Assembly: GCA_026984135.1 (NCBI GenBank)
Contig: JALSSR010000209.1
Location: forward strand, 1-40,542
DNA length: 40,542 bases
From: Bacteroidales bacterium
GTDB taxonomy: Bacteria > Bacteroidota > Bacteroidia > Bacteroidales > JAADJA01
Direction of reading: 5' to 3'
In this document: positions 17,887 through 27,176 of the stretch, one piece after another
How positions within the stretch are numbered: the stretch's first letter is position 1
How the letters are laid out: the number at the start of each line of letters is the position of its first letter
Notes under the pieces: model-generated
The model's input: only the letters and a program-made list of their open reading frames with translations
Database searches by the model: none
Told to the model about the DNA's origin: nothing
Translations under genes and position numbers: made by a program

Positions 17887-19284
17887 TTAAAACTTATACT
17901 TTATTCCCGTAAACCAGCTAATGGAGTACGGGTGATAATCAAACTTACCATCTTTATTTATCGGACTTAAAGCGTATTTGAAAGTAGGTTCAAAACTAAG
18001 AGACAATTTATTTAAGAAACTATATTCCATTCCTAACGACAGCGAACTGTTAAAGAAAACGGAATTAATATTATCCGAATTCTCCACATTATATTTTTGT
18101 GTATCAACTTCCAGATATGCATTATTGTTTGTTACAAAGGCCGGACTTATTCCTCCCATTACGTTTACGGAGAATTTTTTATTAAGAACTTTATAACGAA
18201 GCATCAAAGGAACCTCAAAAATATCAAAATCCTCAACAACCTTAACATTTAATTGATTTATAAGGTCAATGGTATCTTTTGCATCATCTATTTCTTTAAT
18301 ATCCGAAGGCATACTCTCCAATTTATAATCAATTTCACCCAACGATGTTTCTATCGAATAAAGTAAAAACTTTCCGTTATTCTCAACATAAGAGAGTGCG
18401 TCATTATTTATCTGACCTATCTTCGAATAATACATTCCGGTCTGAAAACTAATCCGTTTACTTACGCTATAATTAACATCCACGCCCAGAGCCAAGGAAG
18501 TTATAGACTCTTCACTGTTGTTATACGGTTCTTCATTTTCTATTACTCCGTTTGAATATGAAGTGCTAATATCACGATAGGAATTGACAGGAGCAGCCTG
18601 CGCTCCCACGGTCCATCTGAAAATACCGGATTTTGTATTATTATCGCCAAATCCATATTCCTGCAAGGGTTCGGTTTCGATATTATAATTTTCAATTTTA
18701 TTAATGTCTTGATGTGCTGATATTACAATAAATCCGGCAATCGCTTCATTCTCAATCTCAATATTGTCAATTCCCCTCATTTCAAGTTTATGGATTACCG
18801 TATTTTCACTTTTAACAGATTTTGAATTATCGGTAAATAAATTATTACTTTTATTATGTGCAGTAACAAAGCTTTCCGACCGCTCTGATTCAACAATTAT
18901 TACTTTCCGGGCTTCAGATGACTTATTATTAACACCGCCGGATTGTTTTTCCCGAACCATAACTTGCTTTGTCCTATCGTTATTACCAACAGCAGCTTCA
19001 GGAACCGAAGGTATAACAACAGGTTGCACGGCATTACCGGTTTCGGATAATTGCCCCGGAGAACCGGAATTGATGTTAAAGACAGCATAAAAATATCCTG
19101 CTCCGAATGCAATCAGGATGATAACTGAAGCGGCAATCAACCTGAGATAGAATAATGCTTTGCGCCTGCCAACTTTATCCAGGTCAGCATCAAGCCTGCT
19201 CCAGGCATACACGGGAGGACTTTCTTTATATCCCTTCAGTCCCTGCTCAAAAAGCCTGTCAATATTTTTCTTATCTCTGTTCAT
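17887..19284 (-). CDS. Outer membrane beta-barrel protein with cytoplasmic N-terminus and TM (anti-sigma-like arrangement)
   Basis: MNRDKKNIDRLFEQGLKGYKESPPVYAWSRLDADL followed by a TM; C-terminal barrel ending SWFTGIKYKF; overlaps the ECF sigma gene. Confidence 0.75.
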   Translation of the reverse strand: MNRDKKNIDRLFEQGLKGYKESPPVYAWSRLDADLDKVGRRKALFYLRLIAASVIILIAFGAGYFYAVFNINSGSPGQLSETGNAVQPVVIPSVPEAAVGNNDRTKQVMVREKQSGGVNNKSSEARKVIIVESERSESFVTAHNKSNNLFTDNSKSVKSENTVIHKLEMRGIDNIEIENEAIAGFIVISAHQDINKIENYNIETEPLQEYGFGDNNTKSGIFRWTVGAQAAPVNSYRDISTSYSNGVIENEEPYNNSEESITSLALGVDVNYSVSKRISFQTGMYYSKIGQINNDALSYVENNGKFLLYSIETSLGEIDYKLESMPSDIKEIDDAKDTIDLINQLNVKVVEDFDIFEVPLMLRYKVLNKKFSVNVMGGISPAFVTNNNAYLEVDTQKYNVENSDNINSVFFNSSLSLGMEYSFLNKLSLSFEPTFKYALSPINKDGKFDYHPYSISWFTGIKYKF

Positions 19285-19840
19285 TTGTTTTCAATAGCGG
19301 TGAAGTATAAAAATACTTTTTCACTTTATCCTGTAAAATATATCGTGCCCTTGAAAGATTGGATTTCGAAGTGCCCTCCGAAATTCCCAGCATCTCTCCT
19401 ATCTCCTTATGCGAGTATCCTTCAATGGCATATAAGTTAAAAACAACCCGATACTTAGGTGAAAGCTCCCTAATCAATTTTATGAGATCCTGAGCCGAAA
19501 TATCATCAATCACTTGCGAGAAATCAATATCATCTATAAAGTCAATATCATCATTCAAAGCATAAAGCTTACTTTGTTTGCGATACTTTTCAAGAGCAGT
19601 ATTTATCATAATCCGTCTTATCCAGCCTGCCAAGGAACCCTTATTTCCAAATTGCCCAATATTCTGAAAAACCTTCATAAACCCCTCATGCAAAGTATCT
19701 TCAGCCTCGGTATAATCTTTCGAGTAATACTGGCAAACCCCAAACATCTGCTCCGAAAAAAGATTGTACAACGCTTGCTGTGCCTCTCTTTTCCCGGATA
19801 AGCATCCCTTTACAATATGACTCAAATCATTCTTTGCCAT
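19271..19840 (-). CDS. RNA polymerase sigma-70 factor, ECF subfamily
   Basis: YTEAEDTLHEGFMKVFQNIGQF (region 2) and YKEIGEMLGISEGTSKSNLSRAR-type region 4. Confidence 0.95.
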   Translation of the reverse strand: MAKNDLSHIVKGCLSGKREAQQALYNLFSEQMFGVCQYYSKDYTEAEDTLHEGFMKVFQNIGQFGNKGSLAGWIRRIMINTALEKYRKQSKLYALNDDIDFIDDIDFSQVIDDISAQDLIKLIRELSPKYRVVFNLYAIEGYSHKEIGEMLGISEGTSKSNLSRARYILQDKVKKYFYTSPLLKTNEQR

Positions 19841-20056
19841 CTGGCTTTACCGAATTTACAATACAGTAAAACCACTAAATTATAAAAAATATTGCTTTCG
19901 CAACAAATGATTTATATAATGATGAAAAAAAAATCGTAAGGGTTGCGTTTCAAAATATTGCTGAAAATGTAAAAAAAATAATATTTAAAGCAACCAAACC
20001 GGTAAAATCCTCATCTACTTAGAAACATCGTCGAAATAAACTGATGATTTATTATT

Positions 20057-20203
20057 ATGAAGACAATGAAAGAATATATGCTAAAAAAAATCCGGCCACT
20101 GAAAATTGACCCTAATGTTGTATTATTGTTTCTTGTCATTATGTTTTTTGTTCTGCTCTATGCCACTGAAAATATTGTAAAACTGACCTTACTTCCGCAA
20201 TAA
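20057..20203 (+). CDS. Small single-TM protein (48 aa), not in the ORF track
   Basis: ATG at 20057 to TAA at 20203: MKTMKEYMLKKIRPLKIDPNVVLLFLVIMFFVLLYATENIVKLTLLPQ. Confidence 0.45.
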   Translation: MKTMKEYMLKKIRPLKIDPNVVLLFLVIMFFVLLYATENIVKLTLLPQ

Positions 20204-20275
20204 TTAATGTTTTTCTTCCGATATTGAATTTTCATTTCTCCAATTTCCACTGTATTTCATACTTTTGCGGCACTT

Positions 20276-21259
20276 ATGATATCCGCTAAATCCATATCAG
20301 TAGCAATATTTACTTTTGGGATGTTTATTTTTTCATCCTGCACAAAAGAAAGCATTTCACCTGATTATAAAGTGATTAAAATTAATACCGAAGCAGAAAT
20401 ACATAATATTTTCTTTAATGATTCCCTATCAGGATATGCAGTGGGAGGAATCAAAAATGAATCGGGATATATTTTTAAAACCGATGACGGCGGTGCTTTA
20501 TGGAAAGAAATTTTTCATTCGGATACAAATCTTAATGACATTTACTTTCTGACATCCGAATACGGTTTTGCCTGTGGTGATGATATTTTACTATTGAGAA
20601 CCCTTGACTCGGGAAACAACTGGGAAAAAGTCACTTATGGATGGAATCCTCCGGAAGCATATATTACTCCGTTAAAACGGATTGAGTTTGCGGATGATAA
20701 AAACGGATATCTCACGGGTGGAGCATTTTTTAGCAAAGGACTTGTTTTCAGGACTGAAAACGGTGGTTTTTGGTGGGAACCCGAACATTTTGACAACGAA
20801 ATGTCGGCAAGCTATTTCAGTGAAAAAAAAACCGGATTGTTCGGAGGATACGGCCTCATAACAAAAACAACCGACGGAGCTAAAACCTTTCAGCCTGTTG
20901 ATATTAAAGGCGATTTTTATACATCATTCTGTTTTTTGACCAAAGAAACAGGATTTGCCTGCGGTTATAACGGCGGCATTTACAAAACCACCGACGGAGG
21001 TGATAACTGGAAAACCGTTTTCCAGCCTAATAATTTAAATCTCAACCGAATACATTTAAACGACATTACATTTACAAATACGGAAAAAGGTATTGCAGTA
21101 GGAAATGAAGGGGTTATTTTAATCAGTAATGATAGCGGCGATACGTGGGAAAAGGCGGACAAATTTACTAATAATAAGCTCTTTTCCGTTACAAAACGAT
21201 TTGATGATTATGTTTGGATAACATCCGAAAACGGAAATATCTATCAATTAAATTTATAA
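20276..21259 (+). CDS. YCF48-like / BNR-repeat lipoprotein
   Basis: Lipobox FIFSSC; repeated TDDGG..W and TTDGGDNWK motifs. Confidence 0.75.
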   Translation: MISAKSISVAIFTFGMFIFSSCTKESISPDYKVIKINTEAEIHNIFFNDSLSGYAVGGIKNESGYIFKTDDGGALWKEIFHSDTNLNDIYFLTSEYGFACGDDILLLRTLDSGNNWEKVTYGWNPPEAYITPLKRIEFADDKNGYLTGGAFFSKGLVFRTENGGFWWEPEHFDNEMSASYFSEKKTGLFGGYGLITKTTDGAKTFQPVDIKGDFYTSFCFLTKETGFACGYNGGIYKTTDGGDNWKTVFQPNNLNLNRIHLNDITFTNTEKGIAVGNEGVILISNDSGDTWEKADKFTNNKLFSVTKRFDDYVWITSENGNIYQLNL

Positions 21260-21302
21260 ACCGGCTCTTTATTACTTTTGGTTAATCGGTCGTTTGATCG
21301 CA

Positions 21303-21338
21303 GGGACGATACGGACGATAGGGACGATAGGGACGATA
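21303..21338. repeat. 9-nt tandem repeat (gggacgata x4, one variant)
   Basis: gggacgata cggacgata gggacgata gggacgata. Confidence 0.9.
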
Positions 21339-21416
21339 GAGACGCACGGCCGTGCGTCTCAACATTCCCCGGCCGTGCGTCTCAACATTCCCCGGCCGTG
21401 CGTCTCAACATTCCCC
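21339..21416. repeat. 22-bp perfect palindrome running into three 23-nt direct repeats
   Basis: gagacgcacggccgtgcgtctc (21339-21360); ggccgtgcgtctcaacattcccc at 21348, 21371 and 21394. Confidence 0.95.
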
Positions 21417-21441
21417 CCCAAAAAACAAAAGAAATTTTCAA

Positions 21442-22641
21442 TTAAAAACCGCATCCTACGGAAACCTCCACAAAATCGGCCTGTCCTGCATTACCATTAA
21501 GGTACAACCCGATAAAAGGCTTTAGTTTTATTGTATTAACCTGATTCAAAATGTAGTACTGTGCTCCCAGTTTGCTGGAAAGATACTTTTTCGTAAAATT
21601 TTTAAACCCCGAAGTATTTTCATTAAGTTGCTGCAGATCGTTATAAAAAGGATTATAAACATTTAATCCGAGATGAAGAAGAAATCCGAATCGCCCCATC
21701 AGCATCTCTACTCCCCCGAACACCATTAGCCTTATTGACTTTTGCCGCTGATTGTCAGAATAGAAATTATTTGAGGTGATAAAATCGTAATAACTCACAT
21801 AATAATTAGCTTGCAATCCGAAAACAAGATTTGTAATAATGCTCACCCTCTTGGATAAGTATGCCGAAGCGACATACACCGGATATTTCGGGCCGCCAAC
21901 CGGAATTGTAGGAGAGGCAAATTCATGCAAACCCATTCCCAATCGAAAAATAAACTTTAATCTCCTGTCGAACCTAATTAAACTATCGGGAATATAAAAC
22001 TTATCGGGAATTTCATTCAGGTAATATTTTAATCCGAAATTCACAACCGGAATATTTGCTCCAACATTCGGTATTTGAATATGTCCGTCGGAGTAATGTT
22101 GTGCCCCAAAACCTAAAGTAAGTTCAATCTTTTTCGATACCTCATAGCTTCCGTTAACAAGGAGCATTGTGATATTCGTGATATGTGAGCCGATAATAAT
22201 ATTTTCCGGATTTGATATTCTGTCGTATGGTTTATTGAAATATGAAAAGCCCATTCCAAAAACGATATTAAAAGAAAAATTTCCATTCCGAAACGGTTCA
22301 AAAGAAATGTTCGGGACCACGGAAACATTGCTGCCCAACACACTGCTGTTTCCCAAATAACCGTACAACAGCATAACTCCTGTTTTGGGAAACTTGTAAT
22401 AATTTTCCCACCAGTGTTTCCCCCGAGTTTGCCATCCTACGTTAACACCTCCGAAGAATGAGGCCCCTCTGTCCGGAAAATCGGGATAGATATCAAGTAT
22501 TTTACCTGTTTGGAAAACCGGTTCGACAAAAAAAGAATTTTTCACAACCGGGTCACCTGTCTGCGCATATACCTTTCCCGGGCTTAAACAACAGGCAAAT
22601 ACCATTAAAAACCAAACACTTATTTTAACATTTCTATCCAC
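21442..22641 (-). CDS. Acyloxyacyl hydrolase (PagL-like) outer-membrane protein
   Basis: Signal peptide; GFGAQHYSDGHIQIPNVGANIPVVNFGLKYYL. Confidence 0.7.
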   Translation of the reverse strand: MDRNVKISVWFLMVFACCLSPGKVYAQTGDPVVKNSFFVEPVFQTGKILDIYPDFPDRGASFFGGVNVGWQTRGKHWWENYYKFPKTGVMLLYGYLGNSSVLGSNVSVVPNISFEPFRNGNFSFNIVFGMGFSYFNKPYDRISNPENIIIGSHITNITMLLVNGSYEVSKKIELTLGFGAQHYSDGHIQIPNVGANIPVVNFGLKYYLNEIPDKFYIPDSLIRFDRRLKFIFRLGMGLHEFASPTIPVGGPKYPVYVASAYLSKRVSIITNLVFGLQANYYVSYYDFITSNNFYSDNQRQKSIRLMVFGGVEMLMGRFGFLLHLGLNVYNPFYNDLQQLNENTSGFKNFTKKYLSSKLGAQYYILNQVNTIKLKPFIGLYLNGNAGQADFVEVSVGCGF

Positions 22642-22763
22642 TAAAAGGCAAAAAATATGAGTAAAGAATAAAATTAATTGTCAAAAATCCGAAATAAAAC
22701 CGAAACATTGATAATTTTTGTAAATTTGGGAGCGATTTTTTTACAAACCTATGTTATAAGATA

Positions 22764-23537
22764 ATGGAATATACAATATTAAATTTAGAAGTTACCGATG
22801 GAGTTGCATTGGTTAAAATAAACAGACCCAAAGCATTAAACGCCCTGAATACAAGGTTTTTCCAGGAGATGGATGCTATGATTGAAGATGTTTCGGGTAT
22901 GCAGGATGTAAAAGTAATGGTTATAACCGGTGAAGGCAAGGCATTTGTTGCAGGTGCCGACATAGCCGAGATGGTTAATAAATCGCCGGAAGAAGGAACA
23001 GCTTTTTCCAAAGTCGGGCAGAATACCTTCAACAGTATTGAAAAAATGGATATACCGGTTATTGCAGCCATAAACGGATTTGCTCTTGGCGGCGGACTTG
23101 AGTTGGCTATGAGTTGCGACATCAGGATTGCAAGTTCCAAAGCCAGATTCGGACAGCCGGAGGTTAATCTAGGACTTATTCCCGGTTATGCGGGAACACA
23201 AAGATTACCAAGATTAGCAGGGAAAGGTGATGCCCTTATGTTGCTCTTGACAGGAGATATGATTGGTGCCGGCGAAGCTCTCCGGATGGGTCTTGTTCAA
23301 AAGGTTGTGGAACCCGAACAATTAACGGACGAGGTAATGAATCTTGCCAAGACAATTGCATCCAAAGGACCTCAGGCAGTTAAAAAAGTTAAAAAAGTGG
23401 TTCGTGAAGGACTGCAAACCGACTTTGAATCGGGAAGCAACCTCGAATCAAAGCAGTTCGGTTCTCTGTTTGGAAAAGGAAGTGAAGGAGAAGAAGGGAT
23501 GAAAGCTTTCCTTGAAAAAAGAAAACCCGAATGGTAA
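22764..23537 (+). CDS. Enoyl-CoA hydratase/isomerase (crotonase)
   Basis: INRPKALNALN, GKAFVAGADIAEM, NGFALGGGLELAMSCDIRIAS. Confidence 0.95.
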   Translation: MEYTILNLEVTDGVALVKINRPKALNALNTRFFQEMDAMIEDVSGMQDVKVMVITGEGKAFVAGADIAEMVNKSPEEGTAFSKVGQNTFNSIEKMDIPVIAAINGFALGGGLELAMSCDIRIASSKARFGQPEVNLGLIPGYAGTQRLPRLAGKGDALMLLLTGDMIGAGEALRMGLVQKVVEPEQLTDEVMNLAKTIASKGPQAVKKVKKVVREGLQTDFESGSNLESKQFGSLFGKGSEGEEGMKAFLEKRKPEW

Positions 23538-23558
23538 ACTCATAAATATTTTCTAAAA

Positions 23559-23771
23559 ATGGAATTATTATCAAAGGAAATTGAAAAAGACTTGAAATTG
23601 TTAAATCCTTTTTATCAAAGGGAGGTTTATGATTTCATCAAATTTTTGCAGGCAAAACAAAAAAGGAATAATGACACAGATTATTTGTCAAGTATTCCCG
23701 GAATGATTGATTCGATATTGGAAGAAGGTGAAAAACCAATAAGTGATTACTCTAAAAATTTGGATTGGTAA
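23559..23771 (+). CDS. DUF2281-like putative antitoxin
   Basis: 70 aa; LNPFYQREVYDFIKFLQAKQK; overlaps the RelE-like gene. Confidence 0.6.
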   Translation: MELLSKEIEKDLKLLNPFYQREVYDFIKFLQAKQKRNNDTDYLSSIPGMIDSILEEGEKPISDYSKNLDW

Positions 23772-24034
23772 TGTACACTTTATTTTATTCTCCCCTTGCA
23801 AAGAAGGATTCTAAAAAGATAGAGAAATCGGGATTGAAGCAAAAAGTTATAGAACTTCTTAATATAATTGAAATCAATCCTTATGCTTATCCACCTGAAT
23901 TCGAGTTTTTACAGGGGAAATTAAAAGGTTATATTTCACGAAGAATCAATAAACAACATAGGCTAATATATAAAGTTGATAATAAAAATCATATCATAAA
24001 AATAGTGAGAATGTGGACGCATTATGGAAATTAA
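23765..24034 (+). CDS. RelE/ParE superfamily toxin (Txe/YoeB-like)
   Basis: KLKGYISRRINKQHRLIYKVD...IVRMWTHYGN. Confidence 0.85.
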   Translation: MVMYTLFYSPLAKKDSKKIEKSGLKQKVIELLNIIEINPYAYPPEFEFLQGKLKGYISRRINKQHRLIYKVDNKNHIIKIVRMWTHYGN

Positions 24035-24054
24035 TAACGTTTAAATATTAAAAT

Positions 24055-25395
24055 ATGACATACGACGAAAGACTTCAAAACGTATCGGTTTTGGGTGCTG
24101 CCGGTAAAATGGGCAGCGGAATTTTACTCCTCACTGCCGTTGAAATGGCGGATTTGAGCCTGAAACCCGAAAACAAAGGGAAAACATTTGCCCTTAACGC
24201 AATTGATGTTTCATCCGCCGGTTTGGCCGGTTTAATGAGATATCTTAAATCTCAGGTTCTGAAAATTGCCGAAAAAAAGACTGTTTTATTGCGGCAACTT
24301 TACAAAGAGAGAAAAGATCTGATTGAAAATGAAGATATCATTAACCAATACATCTTCGATGTTATGAATATTGTACGTCCGACAATGAGAGTGGAGGCGG
24401 CTTACGACTCAAATATCATTTTCGAGGCTATAATTGAAAATCAGGATTTGAAGATCAAACTTTTTAAGCAAATTGATGAAAATAATACGGGTAAACCCTG
24501 GTTTTTTACAAATACCTCATCCGTCCCTATTCATCTTCTTGATGAAGGTGCTAATCTTAACGGACGTATTTTGGGATTCCACTTTTACAATCCACCTGCC
24601 GTTCAACGATTGGTTGAGTTAATCACAACGGATAAAACCGTTCCCGAAATGATTGAGTTTGCCAATAGTTATGCAAAAAACCTTAGAAAAATTATCGTTC
24701 CGTCAAACGACAAAGCGGGATTTATCGGAAACGGACATTTTATGCGCGATGCTCTGCACGGAATTAAAGAGGTTGAAAGACTCTCGAAGGATATGCCCTT
24801 TGTAGAAGCATTATATATGATCAATAAAGTGTCGCAGGATTTTCTTGTAAGGCCTATGGGAATATTCCAGTTAATTGATTATGTGGGTATTGATGTTGTG
24901 AAGTTCATCATGGAAGTTATGAATCCTCATCTTCCGGATGAAGACCTGCACAGCGACCTGCTGGATAAAATGATGGATATGGGTGTTAAAGGCGGCCAAA
25001 ATTCCGACGGTTCGCAAAAAGACGGATTCCTGAAATATGAAAGAGGTAAACCTGTTGCCGTTTTCAATCCGGACACAAAAGAGTATGTTGAGATTTCAAC
25101 TTTTCAACAAAAATGCAATGAAAAACTCGGGGCTTTACCGCAAACGTGGAAGCCCTGGAAAGTAGTTAACTTCAGCAGGGGTAAAAAGGAGGCAATGCTT
25201 GAGGCATATTTCAAGGAACTTGCAGGAATGGATACCCTTGGTGCAAAACTGGCTAAAAGCTATAATGCAAAATCCAATGAAATTGGCAACTTTCTTGTTT
25301 CAAGCGGTGTTTCCAATTCTGCAGATGATGTAAATACGGTTATGCTGACAGGTTTTTATCATGCTTACGGACCGATAAACGATTATTTAAAATAG
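24055..25395 (+). CDS. 3-hydroxyacyl-CoA dehydrogenase family protein
   Basis: VSVLGAAGKMGSGI; FFTNTSSVPIHLLDEGANLNGRILGFHFYNPPAVQRLVELI. Confidence 0.9.
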   Translation: MTYDERLQNVSVLGAAGKMGSGILLLTAVEMADLSLKPENKGKTFALNAIDVSSAGLAGLMRYLKSQVLKIAEKKTVLLRQLYKERKDLIENEDIINQYIFDVMNIVRPTMRVEAAYDSNIIFEAIIENQDLKIKLFKQIDENNTGKPWFFTNTSSVPIHLLDEGANLNGRILGFHFYNPPAVQRLVELITTDKTVPEMIEFANSYAKNLRKIIVPSNDKAGFIGNGHFMRDALHGIKEVERLSKDMPFVEALYMINKVSQDFLVRPMGIFQLIDYVGIDVVKFIMEVMNPHLPDEDLHSDLLDKMMDMGVKGGQNSDGSQKDGFLKYERGKPVAVFNPDTKEYVEISTFQQKCNEKLGALPQTWKPWKVVNFSRGKKEAMLEAYFKELAGMDTLGAKLAKSYNAKSNEIGNFLVSSGVSNSADDVNTVMLTGFYHAYGPINDYLK

Positions 25396-25725
25396 ATGAA
25401 AAAATTCAGTTCAAAAGAGAAGGGAATTATACGCGATATAAAAAAATGTATTTTGGATATAAATCCTACTGCAGAGGTTTATTTGTATGGTTCTCGTGCA
25501 AGAGGAGACGCTATAAAAGAATCTGACTGGGATATATTAATATTGTTGAATGATATTAACTTTTCCAGAAGTGATGAAAGGCTGTTTCGTGAAAGTGTTT
25601 TTGACCTTGAACTGAATTATGATGAAATTATTTCAATAATTGCTTTTTCAAAAAATGATTGGTTTACAAAACATTCGGTCACTCCATTTTATGAAAATGT
25701 TATGAAGGAAGGAGTAAAACTTTAA
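25396..25725 (+). CDS. MNT-type nucleotidyltransferase domain protein
   Basis: VYLYGSRARGDAIKESDWDILIL. Confidence 0.88.
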   Translation: MKKFSSKEKGIIRDIKKCILDINPTAEVYLYGSRARGDAIKESDWDILILLNDINFSRSDERLFRESVFDLELNYDEIISIIAFSKNDWFTKHSVTPFYENVMKEGVKL

Positions 25726-25727
25726 CA

Positions 25728-25829
25728 ATGAATAAAAAGCAGGAGTATATCAAATATCGAATTAACAGGAGTTTTGAAACATTTGAAGATGTCAAAATTC
25801 TGTTAAAAGAAAACAGAAGAATTTCTTAA
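25728..25829 (+). pseudogene. Truncated HEPN-like partner, 33 aa
   Basis: MNKKQEYIKYRINRSFETFEDVKILLKENRRIS* resembles the N-terminus of HEPN proteins paired with MNT nucleotidyltransferases, then stops. Confidence 0.6.
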
Positions 25830-25855
25830 AGTAATAAATCAAAAAATTTTAAATT

Positions 25856-27106
25856 ATGAATAAACTAAGACGAAAAGTATATATGGCTGCCGGATACAAC
25901 ACGGTTTCTCTCGGTACCGGTCGCAAAGAGTTTAATCCGAAGAAGCCCCGTCCCGGAATTGAACATTACATTAAAGAGGCCGGACAGGGAACATTAAAAC
26001 AAATAGGTGGTGCCGGAAATGTTGATGAAGGCGTTATAGGAAACTTTATGGCAGGACGTTTTAACAAACAGGGGCATCTTGCAGGTTTTATTCCGATGAT
26101 TGATGAAGGTCTGCAATATAAACCCTCAACAAGAGTTGAAGGCGCATGTGCTTCGGGAGCGCTGGCTCTTGCAACAGGAATAAAATCTGTTCTTGCCGAT
26201 TCTGCCGATGTGGTTCTTACCGTAGGTGTTGAAGTTCAGAATACAATGAAAGCTATTTACGGTGCCGACGTGCTTGCAGGTGCCGGGTGGTTTCAGAAAA
26301 GAAAAGAGGGACACGCATATTTTTTCCCGGGTCAGTTTAGCGACAGAGCGGGAGCTTATTATGAAAAGTACGGTATGGAATATGCACGTAAAGGAATGAA
26401 GCAATGGTTTATCAATGCCATTGAAAATGCACGCCTTTGTCCCACGGCACAGGAGTATGAGAATAAGGTTGACGACCTGGGTGCCCTGTATGACAAAATG
26501 AAACCCAATGGAAAATCATTTGTTGACAATCTGAATGTTCTGGACTGCTCCAAAGTCTCGGATGCTGCCTCCGGGATTGCAATTATGTCGGAAGAAGGTC
26601 TTAAAAGATGCGGAATACCCAAGTCACAGGCTGTTGAGGTCATCGGCATTGCACAGGTTGAAAGGAACATCACCAATGATCCCCCTGATCTGACAGAGCT
26701 TACTGCAATTAAAAAGGCTGCTGCTCAAGCACTTGAAAATGCGGGAATAACTATAAATGATCTGGCTACTCTCGAACTTCACGACTGTTTTTCAATTGCC
26801 GGGGTACTCACTATGGAAGCTCTCGGCTTTGCCAAACCGGGTGAGGGTGCTCAGTTTATTGCCGACAGAAACACAGCACGAGATGGTAAAATACCGACAA
26901 ACACAACTGGCGGACTTATCGGTTGGGGGCATCCCACAGGCGGTACGGGAGTCCATCAGGCCGTTACCATCTGGGAACAGCTGACAGGTAATGCCGGCGA
27001 CGCCCAGATAGAAATTTCCAAGGATAAACCTTACGGAATGACCATTAATATGGGTGGTGATGATGTTACCGTAGTTGCAATTATTTATAAAAGGGCTGAT
27101 TGGTAA
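25856..27106 (+). CDS. Acetyl-CoA acetyltransferase / thiolase
   Basis: VEGACASGALALATGIKSV active site; LELHDCFSIAGVL; TGGLIGWGHPTGGTGVHQ. Confidence 0.92.
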   Translation: MNKLRRKVYMAAGYNTVSLGTGRKEFNPKKPRPGIEHYIKEAGQGTLKQIGGAGNVDEGVIGNFMAGRFNKQGHLAGFIPMIDEGLQYKPSTRVEGACASGALALATGIKSVLADSADVVLTVGVEVQNTMKAIYGADVLAGAGWFQKRKEGHAYFFPGQFSDRAGAYYEKYGMEYARKGMKQWFINAIENARLCPTAQEYENKVDDLGALYDKMKPNGKSFVDNLNVLDCSKVSDAASGIAIMSEEGLKRCGIPKSQAVEVIGIAQVERNITNDPPDLTELTAIKKAAAQALENAGITINDLATLELHDCFSIAGVLTMEALGFAKPGEGAQFIADRNTARDGKIPTNTTGGLIGWGHPTGGTGVHQAVTIWEQLTGNAGDAQIEISKDKPYGMTINMGGDDVTVVAIIYKRADW

Positions 27107-27146
27107 AAAATAAAAGCTCCATCCTGCAGGATGGAGCTTTTATTTT
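27107..27146. terminator. Bidirectional terminator, 40-bp perfect palindrome
   Basis: aaaataaaagctccatcctgcaggatggagcttttatttt between convergent thiolase and dnaG. Confidence 0.92.
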
Positions 27147-27176
27147 CACCGCAGGAGTTTCCGGTGAATGCCCGAC

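Noticed and set aside
21303-21416. Possible CRISPR array
   Set aside because: Repeats are 9 and 23 nt and directly contiguous, with no unique spacers and no cas genes.
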